From contig CAZUVM010000003.1 of the NCBI GenBank assembly GCA_964623885.1, positions 1-64,000 on the forward strand: a DNA stretch of 64,000 nucleotides. The letters are read 5' to 3'. Each line of letters opens with the position of its first letter. Position 1 is the stretch's first letter. Made by a program: the position numbers and the translations under genes. The notes under the pieces were generated by a model. The model was not told where the DNA came from. It worked only from the letters and a program-made list of their open reading frames with translations, and ran no database searches. Of this stretch, positions 35,101 through 42,980 are shown in pieces. Origin of the DNA: CAZUVM01 sp964623885. Its GTDB lineage: Bacteria > Verrucomicrobiota > Verrucomicrobiia > Limisphaerales > UBA8199.

Positions 35101-35802
35101 ATGAAAACTGCTGTCCTGTTCGGTGCTGCTGCCTGCTTCGTCGCCACGGCGCTCATTGCCGCGGATTCCAGTCCCAAAGATGACATTACTGCCGCCGCTA
35201 AAAAGCTGGGCGATGCCGCCAATTATAGTTGGCGGACCACCGTCGCCGTGCCCGAAGACGCTCCGTTCAAACCCGGCCCAACCGAAGGCAAGGCGGAAAA
35301 GGGCGGCATTACCATGATCACCATGACCTTCGGCGACAATGAAACTAAGGCCGTGATCAAAGGCGACAAAGGCGCCGCCACCAACCAGGATGGCGAATGG
35401 AAATCGGCCGAAGAGCTATCGAATGCCGAAGGCCCAGGGCGGTTCCTTGGGATGATGATCCGCAATTTCAAAGCCCCCGCTGCTCAAGCCGATCAGCTCG
35501 TTTCTTTCTCCAAAGATCTCAAAAAGGATGGCGATGCCTATGCCAGCGACCTGACCGAAGACGGCGCCAAGACCTTGCTGACCTTCCGTCGCGGCGGAGA
35601 TGCCACCGTCACCAACCCAAAAGGTTCCGTCAAATTCTGGCTGAAAGACGGCGCCCTGACTAAATACGAGTTCCACTTGAAAGGCACCGTCAGCTTCAAC
35701 GGCAACGACTTCGATCAGGATCGCACCACCACCGTCGTCATTAAAGACGTCGGCGCCACCAAAGTCAGCGTGCCAGACGAAGCCAAGAAAAAGCTGGGCT
35801 AA
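35101..35802 (+). CDS. Secreted hypothetical protein
   Basis: A 233-residue protein with a signal peptide (MKTAVLFGAAACFVATALIAA, cleavage near residue 21). AAAGGA lies 5-10 nt before ATG 35101, a good ribosome binding site, and supports this start over the long frame from 34861. The mature part is rich in Lys, Asp and Gly with alternating strands (NYSWRTTVAVP, GGITMITMTFGDNETKAVIKG, VKFWLKDGALTKYEFHLKGTV) and could be an LolA- or lipocalin-like beta fold; I do not recognise a family. It stands alone between two carbohydrate-enzyme genes. Confidence 0.75.
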   Translation: MKTAVLFGAAACFVATALIAADSSPKDDITAAAKKLGDAANYSWRTTVAVPEDAPFKPGPTEGKAEKGGITMITMTFGDNETKAVIKGDKGAATNQDGEWKSAEELSNAEGPGRFLGMMIRNFKAPAAQADQLVSFSKDLKKDGDAYASDLTEDGAKTLLTFRRGGDATVTNPKGSVKFWLKDGALTKYEFHLKGTVSFNGNDFDQDRTTTVVIKDVGATKVSVPDEAKKKLG

Positions 35803-35803
35803 A

Positions 35804-35883
35804 TCAGCCCTGCCAGGCGCGATATATTTGTAGCAATACGCCAAAAGGAAACCTCAGCCCCGTCAGGGGCGGCATATGGGTAA
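35804..35883. repeat. Two REP-like units about 50 bp apart
   Basis: TCAGCCCTGCCAGG (35804) and TCAGCCCCGTCAGGGG (35854) begin two related units of about 29 bp, each followed by (C/G)G-x-ATAT-x2-G(T/G)TA. The second contains a CCCC-GTCA-GGGG hairpin. They begin just after the stop codon of the preceding gene and lie within the 250-nt gap before the YhbY gene. Confidence 0.6.
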
Positions 35884-36054
35884 CGTCGACGAAAACCAAC
35901 GCGTTCGGCTTCCCTCCTATTTCATCTGAGGAGATGGGCTTGGGTGAGAATTCCCGAAGGTGTGCTTCGCGCATTGAACCCATGAACCTGCCGAGAGTTG
36001 TGGCGCTGACTCCCCTCGGTTCCTCGCGTTGCTGCCCATCTTCCTCTGCCTCGC

Positions 36055-36369
36055 ATGATCACACTCAACAACGCCCAAATCAGGGACCTTAAAGCCCGAG
36101 CCCAACGCCTCAAAGCCACTCTCAAGGTCGGCAAAGACGGCCTCAGCCCTCAGTTCCTCGCGGCTTTGGACGAGGCCTTGAAGCATCACGAGTTGCTCAA
36201 AGTGAAGTTCGACGACTTCAAAGAGCAGAAAAAGGAGCTGACGCCTCAATTAGCCGAGCGGAGCGGTAGTCATTTGGTGACCCGCGTCGGCAATGTCGTC
36301 GTGCTTTTCCGACCCAAGCCCGAGTCCGAGAAAACTGACGTCGCTAATACCATTCCAATTCAACCATGA
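36055..36369 (+). CDS. YhbY/CRM-domain RNA-binding protein
   Basis: A 104-residue single-domain protein of the CRS1/YhbY family, linked to large ribosomal subunit assembly. The pattern LKARAQRLKATLKVGKDGLSPQFLAALDEALKHHELLKVKF (residues about 12-52) with GNVVVLFRP near residue 80 is the family signature, including the GxxG-like GKDG loop. Length is normal for bacterial members. It is alone in its direction and neighbourhood, flanked by repeats on both sides. Confidence 0.92.
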   Translation: MITLNNAQIRDLKARAQRLKATLKVGKDGLSPQFLAALDEALKHHELLKVKFDDFKEQKKELTPQLAERSGSHLVTRVGNVVVLFRPKPESEKTDVANTIPIQP

Positions 36370-36386
36370 TTGTGAGCCTCTGAGAA

Positions 36387-36459
36387 TCTCATTAACACCG
36401 GGCTTCAGCCCGGTGTAGACCCCTCCGTGCACTTGAACCCGTTTCAACCGGACTTGGAA
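36387..36459. repeat. Partial copy of the CTCATTAACACC element
   Basis: TCTCATTAACACC followed by GGGCTTCAGCCCGGTG matches the end of the 178-bp element at 52787-52964, and GTTTCAACCGGACTTGGAAG resembles its interior. The second terminal repeat is missing, so this is a truncated copy. It abuts the 128-bp element at 36460. Confidence 0.6.
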
Positions 36460-36587
36460 GTAGCGCAGGCCTCCGAGCCTGCCGTATCGCAGGCTTCCAA
36501 GCCTGCGAACGCTTGAAGCAGATGCTGCGAACCAACGCTCGCCGACTCGGAGGTCGGCGATACAGCAGGCTCAGAGGCCTGCGCTAC
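36460..36587. repeat. 128-bp palindromic dispersed element, copy 2
   Basis: It is bounded by inverted arms (GTAGCGCAGGCCTCCGAGCC at 36460, its complement ending at 36587), with inner hairpins GCAGGCTTCCAAGCCTGC (36490-36507) and GCCGACTCGGAGGTCGGC (36541-36558). It is the reverse-oriented counterpart of the copy at 9024-9149. It lies between the YhbY gene and the hydrolase gene. Confidence 0.85.
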
Positions 36588-36676
36588 GGGCTCTGTGAGT
36601 GTTCGAGCCGCGCAATCATAGAATATATAGGTGCAACGATTGCTGTTGTTGGCTCACAATTGCTGGAATCGAGTAC

Positions 36677-37765
36677 ATGAAACATCGTTCGCTCTGTTCT
36701 CTTCTACTCTTTCTTTCCGCCCTCCGCACCTTCGCCGCTTCTCGCCAAACCTCCGTTTCCATTGTCGGCGACCACTTCTTTATCAATGGCCAACCCACCT
36801 ATCCCGGCCGCACTTGGCACGGCAACAAGATCCAAGGATTGCTGCTGAACGCACGGCTCGTCCAGGGCGTCTTCGACGACCACAACACCAGCACCGTTTC
36901 CTCCTGGGCCTATCCGGACACCGGAAAATGGGACCCCGAGCGCAACACGCGCGAATTCATCGCGGCGATGCCTGAATGGCGGCGGCACGGTCTACTCGCA
37001 TTTACCATCAATCTGCAGGGCGGTTCGCCGCGCGGTTACGTTAGCGCTCAGCCTTGGCACAATTCCGCTTTCGATCCAGATGGCGCGCTGCGGCAGGATG
37101 ATGCTGAGCGCCTGGCCCGTATCCTCGACCGCGCCGACGAACTCGGGTTCGTTGTCATTCTGGGCTACTTCTATTTCGGCCAGGATCATCGTCTGCGCGA
37201 TGAAGCCGCCATCTTGCAGGCGACCGACAATGCTACCCGCTGGGTTTTCGATCATGGTTGGCGCAACGTCTTGATTGAGATTAATAACGAATGCAACGTG
37301 CGCTACACTCACACCATTCTGCAGCCTGCCCGCGTCCACGAACTCGTTCAACGCGTCCAGTCGGTCCGGCGCGACGGCCGCCGCTTGCTCGTCAGCGCTT
37401 CCTATGGCGGCGGAACCATCCCGAAAGAAAATGTCGTGCGCGCCGCGGATTTCCTGCTCATTCATGGCAATGGCGTTTCCGACTCCGAACGAATCCGCCA
37501 AATGGTCGTCCAAACTCGGGCTGTGCCGGGCTATACGCCTAAGCCAATCCTCTTCAATGAAGATGACCATTATGACTTCGAGAAAGCTCAGAATAATTTT
37601 ACAATGGCGATATCAGCTTACGCGTCCTGGGGTCTCTACGATCAGGGCACAAACAATTACCACGATGGTTTCCAGTCCCCGCCCGTGAATTGGCACATAA
37701 ACACTCCTCGCAAGGAAGCGTTCTTCAATTTGGTCGACGAAATTGCTGGCCCACATTCAAAATGA
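36677..37765 (+). CDS. Secreted glycoside hydrolase-like protein (cellulase/GH-A fold)
   Basis: A 362-residue protein with a signal peptide (MKHRSLCSLLLFLSALRTFAAS). The fold pattern is that of (beta/alpha)8 clan-A hydrolases. ADELGFVVILGYFYFGQDHRL is a strand-helix unit, LIEINNECNV (residues about 197-206) sits where GH5-type enzymes have the NE acid/base, and PILFNEDDHYD (about 288-298) could hold the nucleophile Glu. ATG 36677 is chosen because it starts the signal peptide. The stop codon overlaps the start of the pectate lyase gene (ATGA, 37762-37765), so the two are translationally coupled and probably act on one plant polysaccharide. Confidence 0.82.
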   Translation: MKHRSLCSLLLFLSALRTFAASRQTSVSIVGDHFFINGQPTYPGRTWHGNKIQGLLLNARLVQGVFDDHNTSTVSSWAYPDTGKWDPERNTREFIAAMPEWRRHGLLAFTINLQGGSPRGYVSAQPWHNSAFDPDGALRQDDAERLARILDRADELGFVVILGYFYFGQDHRLRDEAAILQATDNATRWVFDHGWRNVLIEINNECNVRYTHTILQPARVHELVQRVQSVRRDGRRLLVSASYGGGTIPKENVVRAADFLLIHGNGVSDSERIRQMVVQTRAVPGYTPKPILFNEDDHYDFEKAQNNFTMAISAYASWGLYDQGTNNYHDGFQSPPVNWHINTPRKEAFFNLVDEIAGPHSK

Positions 37766-40068
37766 TGTTGATTAAGCGAATGCGTCGAACCACTTGCCTT
37801 GCCCTTACCAGTCTTGTCGTGGCCACTGAGCTGACATCGCAAGCAGGAATGACTCTCGAGTGGAAAGGGGGCAGTGGCAATTGGGAAGACACCTTGATGT
37901 GGGGCGGCACGCTTCCTTCGCGAATGACCGAAGCTAGGATCAACGGGGAGAAAACCTTTCAGGTGACCATAGCGCGGAGTGATGTCCTGGTGAATCATGT
38001 GAGCGTTGCCGATCGTAGCGACAACCACGCAACCTTGGTATTGGATGGAGCCGCCCTTACGGTCAGCGGCAGCATGGACGTCGGCAAGTACAACGGCTCC
38101 GAAGGACACTTCGTGGTGAAATCGGGTGACGCATTTATCGGAACCATTTTTGTATCCGGTGGCGGCGGGCCCGGCATGCGCGGCCGCGGCGTTGTCGAAA
38201 TTCAAAACGGCAGCGTGGTCACCAAGGACATTGAGCTTGGCGTTTCTGCTGGTTGCCATTCCACGTTGCACATTATTGGATCGAAAGCGACCGGTATTGC
38301 CGTCGAGGATGGCCTGCACATCGGTGTTTACAATTATCTGAGCCTGGAAAAAGTGCCGCCGCCCAGTTCCACCGAATTGATCTTCGCTATCGACGCCGAA
38401 GGCGTCACGCCCATTTACACTTGGGGCAAGACCGAAGGCCGAGTTAATTTCCCGGTTCCCGATGACAAAGGCAATGGCCTGGGGACTTGTCGCCTGCAGG
38501 TCAACCTTTTGGCAGAGCCACCCTCCGGCGACATTCTGCTCATCGGCGCGGCCAACCGCTGCCACGGCAGGTTTACCGATCTGGCGGAGGGCGCCTTGGT
38601 GCGAGCGGAGTTTCAAGACAAGACTTACCAGTGGAAGTTGACCTATCGCGGCGGCTCGAACCGTTGCGACATCATGCTGACCGATTCCCACGTGGTGGAT
38701 AGCAATGGCAAAACCGTTCTCTATATCTCGGGGCGCAAAGCCAAGGCGTTTCAATTCGATCGCAGCATTGTCGAAGCCGCTTACCGGCGGTTTTATCGCC
38801 AGGCGGATGCACAGGAGCCGCCGCTCGGGACCGGCCCGCTGGCGTTTCCCGGCGCGGAAGGATACGGCGCGTATGCCCGAGGCGGCCGCGGCGGCAAAGT
38901 CCTGTTCGTTACCAATCTCAGCGATTCCGGCCCCGGCAGCCTCAGGGACGCGATCGAAGCCAAAGGCCCGCGCACCGTGATTTTCCGGGTCGGTGGCCTG
39001 ATCGAGACCAAAGGTCTGTCGGTTCGCGAACCCTACCTCACCATCGCGGGCCAGACCGCTCCTGGGGATGGCGTTTGTATCAGAAAAACAAACAAGAGCG
39101 GCGATGTGTTCGATCTATCCGAGACCCATGATGTGATTATCCGGTTCCTGCGCTTTCGCGCCGGAAACAACACGGCCGAGGAGACCAGCGCGAATTCCCC
39201 GAACCGCGGCGACAGCTTCCGCGTTTACGACAGCGAAAACTTTATCGTGGATCATTGCTCGTGCAGTTGGGGCAATCCGGAAACGATGTCCGCCTCCGGG
39301 TCCGTGGACCGCTACACCGTGCAGTGGTGCATTATTTCCGAGGGCAACAATCAGCAGCGGCATGCTTTCGCCACCATTCTGGGCGGCGACCGCAGCTCGT
39401 GGCACCATAACCTTTTCGCGCACATGTTCAGCCGCGTGCCGCGCTGGGGTGACATCACGGTGCAATGCGACTTCCGCAACAATGTCATTTATGATTGGGG
39501 TCACACCTGTGGCTACGGCGATATGCGCACGCTGAACTACGTCAATAATTACGTTCGCAAAGGCCCGTCCACAACGCAGCGTCCGCCGTATTTCATCATC
39601 GATCCTAAAGTGGTCTTGCCTGCCTCGTTGTACCTGGACGGCAACATCATGGCCGGCGTTCCCGAGGTCACCCGCGATAATTGGAAAGGAGTGGCTGGTG
39701 ATCGCGTCTGGCAGAGCCACGCTCCGTTTCCTGCTCCGTCCGTCCGCACGCAATCGGCCGAGGATGCCTTTGCTCTCGTCCTCAAGTTAGCAGGCGCGAC
39801 GTTGCCCCGGCGCGACTCAGTGGACGAGCGAGTCGTCAACGACGCGCGCAACGGCACGGGCAGAATTATTAATGACGAAACGGAAGTCGGCGGCTGGCCC
39901 GCATATGCTTCCGGCGAACCACTTCAGGACAGCGCCAAGGACGGCATCCCGGCTGCATGGAAAAAAGCCCACGGCCTGCCGCTGAATGATCCCAACGTCG
40001 CCAATTCTCTGAATGCCGATGGCTATACGCAGCTCGAGGCGTACTTGAACTCGCTGGTGCAGGAATGA
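37762..40068 (+). CDS. Secreted pectate lyase-like protein (PL1 type) with N-terminal beta domain
   Basis: A 768-residue exported protein. A signal peptide (about 7-30) is followed by an N-terminal beta-rich region (about 30-330) with repeated strand motifs like autotransporter passenger repeats (LDGAALTVSGSMDVGKYNGS, GVVEIQNGSVVTKDIELG). Residues about 355-720 are a right-handed beta-helix pectate lyase domain: FPGAEGYGAYARGGRGG, SGPGSLRDAI, IAGQTAPGDGV, IIRFLRFR and VDHCSCSWG. The C-terminus (DGIPAAWKKAHGLPLNDPN) is a typical ending of such lyases, with an EF-hand-like Ca-binding look. Coupled to the upstream hydrolase; likely degrades pectin. Confidence 0.88.
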   Translation: MMLIKRMRRTTCLALTSLVVATELTSQAGMTLEWKGGSGNWEDTLMWGGTLPSRMTEARINGEKTFQVTIARSDVLVNHVSVADRSDNHATLVLDGAALTVSGSMDVGKYNGSEGHFVVKSGDAFIGTIFVSGGGGPGMRGRGVVEIQNGSVVTKDIELGVSAGCHSTLHIIGSKATGIAVEDGLHIGVYNYLSLEKVPPPSSTELIFAIDAEGVTPIYTWGKTEGRVNFPVPDDKGNGLGTCRLQVNLLAEPPSGDILLIGAANRCHGRFTDLAEGALVRAEFQDKTYQWKLTYRGGSNRCDIMLTDSHVVDSNGKTVLYISGRKAKAFQFDRSIVEAAYRRFYRQADAQEPPLGTGPLAFPGAEGYGAYARGGRGGKVLFVTNLSDSGPGSLRDAIEAKGPRTVIFRVGGLIETKGLSVREPYLTIAGQTAPGDGVCIRKTNKSGDVFDLSETHDVIIRFLRFRAGNNTAEETSANSPNRGDSFRVYDSENFIVDHCSCSWGNPETMSASGSVDRYTVQWCIISEGNNQQRHAFATILGGDRSSWHHNLFAHMFSRVPRWGDITVQCDFRNNVIYDWGHTCGYGDMRTLNYVNNYVRKGPSTTQRPPYFIIDPKVVLPASLYLDGNIMAGVPEVTRDNWKGVAGDRVWQSHAPFPAPSVRTQSAEDAFALVLKLAGATLPRRDSVDERVVNDARNGTGRIINDETEVGGWPAYASGEPLQDSAKDGIPAAWKKAHGLPLNDPNVANSLNADGYTQLEAYLNSLVQE

Positions 40069-40071
40069 TGT

Positions 40072-40124
40072 GGAGCGCGAGCAGTCCCGCTCGCAGTTGA
40101 TAGGGACGCCGTCCTCGGCGTCGC
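40072..40124. repeat. Two adjacent REP-like units
   Basis: GGAGCGCGAGCAGTCCCGCTCGC (from 40073) is followed by TAGGGACGCCGTCC-T-CGGCGTCG (40101-40124). The second unit is the same family as those inside genes at 15423 and 29455. Further related fragments (GGCAAGCGGACATTCCTGTC, GACCGCTCGCGCTGCG) follow to about 40230. Confidence 0.65.
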
Positions 40125-40300
40125 AAATCGTCGAGACCGTCTGGTCCCGCAGCGAATTTGGCAAGCGGACATTCCTGTCCGCAGCAAGCATCGAACGATG
40201 TTGCAGGCAAGACCGCTCGCGCTGCGTGAATTTCGACTGCCGTCTCCTTGCTTTGTTTTCGACCCGCGCTACGATGGTGCATGATCGTCCCGCTGCTCCC

Positions 40301-41008
40301 ATGAATACCACCATCGGGATCGTTGGCGACTTCGATCCTGCCAACGAAAGTCACTCCGCCACCAACGCCGCCATCGAGCATTCCACCGCGTCGCTGCGCC
40401 AGAGAATCGATTCGCGCTGGATTCCTACCGCCGACATAGCTGCCCCAGGTGGCCTGTCGCGTCTCTCAAACCTGGACGGCCTCTGGATTGCGCCCGCTAG
40501 CCCTTACCGGAGCATGGATGGGGCCTTACTTGCCATTCGACACGCGCGCGAGCACAAGCTCCCGTTGTTCGGAACCTGTGGCGGCTTCCAACACATTATC
40601 ATCGAATACGCTCGCAATGTCCTTGGACTCGCTGATGCCGAGCACGAGGAAAGTTCGCCCCGCGCACCTCGGCTGATCATCTCGCGCCTGTCTTGCTCCC
40701 TCAAAGGACGCAGCATGACGATTCAACTCCAACCTGGCTCCCGCGTCGCTCGCGCGTACGGCCGTTGCACGATCCAGGAACGGTATTACTGCAATTTCGG
40801 CGTGAACCCGGAATTCGTGGATAGCCTGCGTTCGACCACACTGAAGATTGTGGCGTCGGATGACGAAGGCGTCGTGCGCGCTGTTGAACTCGAGGAGCAC
40901 CCCTTCTTCGTCGGCACCTTATTCCTTCCTCAGCTCGGTTCGACCTCAGCCGATCCGCATCCTTTGATCTCCAGCTTCGTCCAGGCCTGCGCGCGTATCA
41001 ACGAATGA
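40301..41008 (+). CDS. CTP synthase C-terminal region-related protein (glutaminase-like, Cys form)
   Basis: A 235-residue class I glutamine amidotransferase-like protein that matches what is annotated elsewhere as the CTP synthase C-terminal region-related (seleno)protein. The nucleophile elbow is LFGTCGGFQHIIIEYARNVLG, with Cys93 encoded by TGT (40577-40579); relatives can have selenocysteine here. The C-terminal His and Glu of a true glutaminase (usually F-H-P-E-F) are replaced: HPFFVGTLFLPQLG. So ordinary glutaminase activity is doubtful. ATG 40301 (MNTTIGIVGDF) starts at the first strand; ATG 40274 is possible. The frame back to 40070 reads through repeats. Confidence 0.82.
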   Translation: MNTTIGIVGDFDPANESHSATNAAIEHSTASLRQRIDSRWIPTADIAAPGGLSRLSNLDGLWIAPASPYRSMDGALLAIRHAREHKLPLFGTCGGFQHIIIEYARNVLGLADAEHEESSPRAPRLIISRLSCSLKGRSMTIQLQPGSRVARAYGRCTIQERYYCNFGVNPEFVDSLRSTTLKIVASDDEGVVRAVELEEHPFFVGTLFLPQLGSTSADPHPLISSFVQACARINE

Positions 41009-41109
41009 TAGCCGGTTCGGCCGGGTCTCGCGACTGCCTATCGGCTGGAGTAGCAGCGGATCTGACTGCTTCGTTTTAGGTTCTCGTCGACCTGGGCTGC
41101 TGCTTCGGA

Positions 41110-41769
41110 CTATGCGTTTCTACCGCGGCGTTTTCGCGCCAGTAAGGCGGCCGCACCTAGAGCTGCCAGGGCGCAAGTGGAAGGTTCAGGCGCCGCGACC
41201 GTCTGGACTCCGACACCTGGCGTGCTCTGGTAAGCCCAGTCCACCAAAGTGAGGGTGGTTGCGTTTGGGTCATCGATGAAATGGAGCCAGCCGTAGCTGG
41301 TTCCGCCGGAAAGAGCCAATTCAAACCCAACGAAAGCATCGGTAACCGCCGTGTTGCTCCAATCACCGGCGACGGTTTGGGAGTCGTCCTGGTACATATA
41401 CCCGCGGGCGAAATTGGTCGGGAAGGAAGCGGCATAGGTGGCATCAATCATGGTGCCGGCCGGAGTAACAGGAAATCCTTTTGAACCGGGCTTTTCAAAA
41501 AGTCCCATGATTCCGCTTTGTCCAGGGATTTGAGTGCTCACCGACGTGCGAGTGTCGACGTATGGCTTCAAGTTGTTGGCATCGTAACCGAACGTGAAGT
41601 CATTCGTGCCGCTCACTCCCATGTTGATCGCCTGGCGAGAATTCGAGGAATCCGCGCTATTGTATGGTTGTACCAGATTTAGTGACCCGGAGTATACGAC
41701 TGAGCCTTGGGCTACGCCGGCAGTCAAAGCGGAAGCTGAAGCCAGAACAATCGATTTCCTTTTATTCAT
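41110..41769 (-). CDS. PEP-CTERM-anchored exported protein
   Basis: A 219-residue protein with a signal peptide (MNKRKSIVLASASALTAGVAQG) and a C-terminal PEP-CTERM signal: APEPSTCALAALGAAALLARKRRGRNA, that is, the PEP motif, a hydrophobic segment and a basic end. An exosortase (not in this window) should process it. The central domain (about 23-190) has SVVYSGSLNLVQPY, GYDANNLKPYV, GMYQDDSQTVAGDW-like and YGWLHFIDDPNATTLTLVDWAY. It is clearly homologous to residues 24-215 of the protein encoded at 42981-45143. Confidence 0.92.
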   Translation of the reverse strand: MNKRKSIVLASASALTAGVAQGSVVYSGSLNLVQPYNSADSSNSRQAINMGVSGTNDFTFGYDANNLKPYVDTRTSVSTQIPGQSGIMGLFEKPGSKGFPVTPAGTMIDATYAASFPTNFARGYMYQDDSQTVAGDWSNTAVTDAFVGFELALSGGTSYGWLHFIDDPNATTLTLVDWAYQSTPGVGVQTVAAPEPSTCALAALGAAALLARKRRGRNA

Positions 41770-41952
41770 AGGGGTGGGATTCGCTGGGGTTTTTCAAATT
41801 ATCGCAGCTCGAGGGAAACCATACAGCAGAGTTTGTATAGACTTTTGAACAGGCTGGCAAGCAAATATTTGACATTCAGCGTACGGGGAGCGCATTTTGA
41901 AAGTACCACCAGGTGCCCTGCCCCTTGGTGGTTGTGAGCAGATGCGCCCGCG

Positions 41953-42822
41953 CTACGGATTCAGGAGCAACGCCGGAAACCGTTGTGCAGTCCACTGAGC
42001 GTCGAGGCAGGGAGTGGTGGGCCCCGAGCGCGTGGGGTAGCCTTTGGGTGTTACCCATTTATGTGCCAGGGCATGGCCGTCGACAAAATTCATGGTGCTC
42101 TTAGAGCCATGGTTTACCGCCGGGTAGTCGAGCCAGGTTGCGTTCGCAAAATCGGGCGGCGAGCCAATGTTCATAATGAAGCCGCCGAGGTTCTCAGTAA
42201 AGGGGGGGCGGCACTGGTTCAGGCGATCATCAGCTTCTTCGATCCATATAATACGATCAGCGGGGTGGAGAACCTGGGTTTCCTTATAGATAACGTTGTT
42301 CATACCAATGTCTCCGCCCAAAGCTTGATAGCTGCCGTTGAGATAGCCGGTTCCGGAATAGCTATCGTAAGCAAACTGGACTCCGGCAAGCTTAGAACGC
42401 AAATCGCCAGGGCAATGGATGATCGCGGGGTTCGGAGCGTACTGCCAAAGCGCTCCATATCGATAGGTAAGCTGAATTACCTTGGTGGCAAAATCGCTTC
42501 CGGTAAGCCCAGCCAACGATGGATCCAAGTTAATCTTAGGATCGTTGCTCTGAATCCGCCATGGCCATGCAGGTGCGGGCAAGGACTCCTCGAGGGCGAC
42601 AATCCGATCATTATTATCGGCGGCGTACATTTTCCAAGCCGTGGCTAATTGACGCTCATTATTGAGGCAACTGACTTCGGTGGCCTTCAGCTTGGCGCGC
42701 TGGAGGGCCGGCAGGAGCATCGCGGCCAGAATCGCGATAATGGCAATGACCACGAGCAGTTCGATCAAAGTGAAAGCGGCGTGGACACGCCGGTGCTGCC
42801 GCCTGGTCCGCGGGGGGTTCAT
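41953..42822 (-). CDS. Type II secretion pseudopilin-like protein
   Basis: A 289-residue protein with the prepilin leader HAAFTLIELLVVIAIIAILAAMLLPAL and the conserved following stretch KLKATEVSCLNNERQLATAWKMYAADNNDR. Near the C-terminus, NHGSKSTMNFVDGHALAHKWV is the H-x9-DG motif of this family, here followed by a short tail. ATG 42822 is chosen over 42915 since the extra residues are cysteine-rich and not leader-like. It is divergent from the Ig-LamG gene with a 158-nt shared upstream region. Confidence 0.9.
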   Translation of the reverse strand: MNPPRTRRQHRRVHAAFTLIELLVVIAIIAILAAMLLPALQRAKLKATEVSCLNNERQLATAWKMYAADNNDRIVALEESLPAPAWPWRIQSNDPKINLDPSLAGLTGSDFATKVIQLTYRYGALWQYAPNPAIIHCPGDLRSKLAGVQFAYDSYSGTGYLNGSYQALGGDIGMNNVIYKETQVLHPADRIIWIEEADDRLNQCRPPFTENLGGFIMNIGSPPDFANATWLDYPAVNHGSKSTMNFVDGHALAHKWVTPKGYPTRSGPTTPCLDAQWTAQRFPALLLNP

Positions 42823-42980
42823 CGCTTCCAATGTGTGATTGTATGTACAATAGCAGGATACCAGTCTGTATCTTTTGCGACAAGCAGAATGTGCTTGCCA
42901 CGAAGGTGCTCTCATTGCTAAAGAACGTACGTTCGCAAGATTGGCTGACGCATATCCTTGAGCGAAAAACCCCTACTTCC
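42823..42980. promoter_or_regulatory. Shared divergent upstream region with a 12-bp palindrome
   Basis: This region separates the pseudopilin-like gene (-) and the Ig-LamG gene (+) and should hold both promoters. GAACGTACGTTC (42923-42934) is a perfect 12-bp palindrome, suitable as a dimeric regulator site, 47 nt before the + start. The protein that would bind it is unknown. Confidence 0.5.

Noticed and set aside
37657..38754. 365-residue minus-strand frame opposite the hydrolase and lyase genes
   Set aside because: It runs across the junction of two well-supported genes and has no recognisable domain.
40577..40579. Selenocysteine codon in the CTP synthase-related protein
   Set aside because: The codon is TGT, so this member uses ordinary cysteine.
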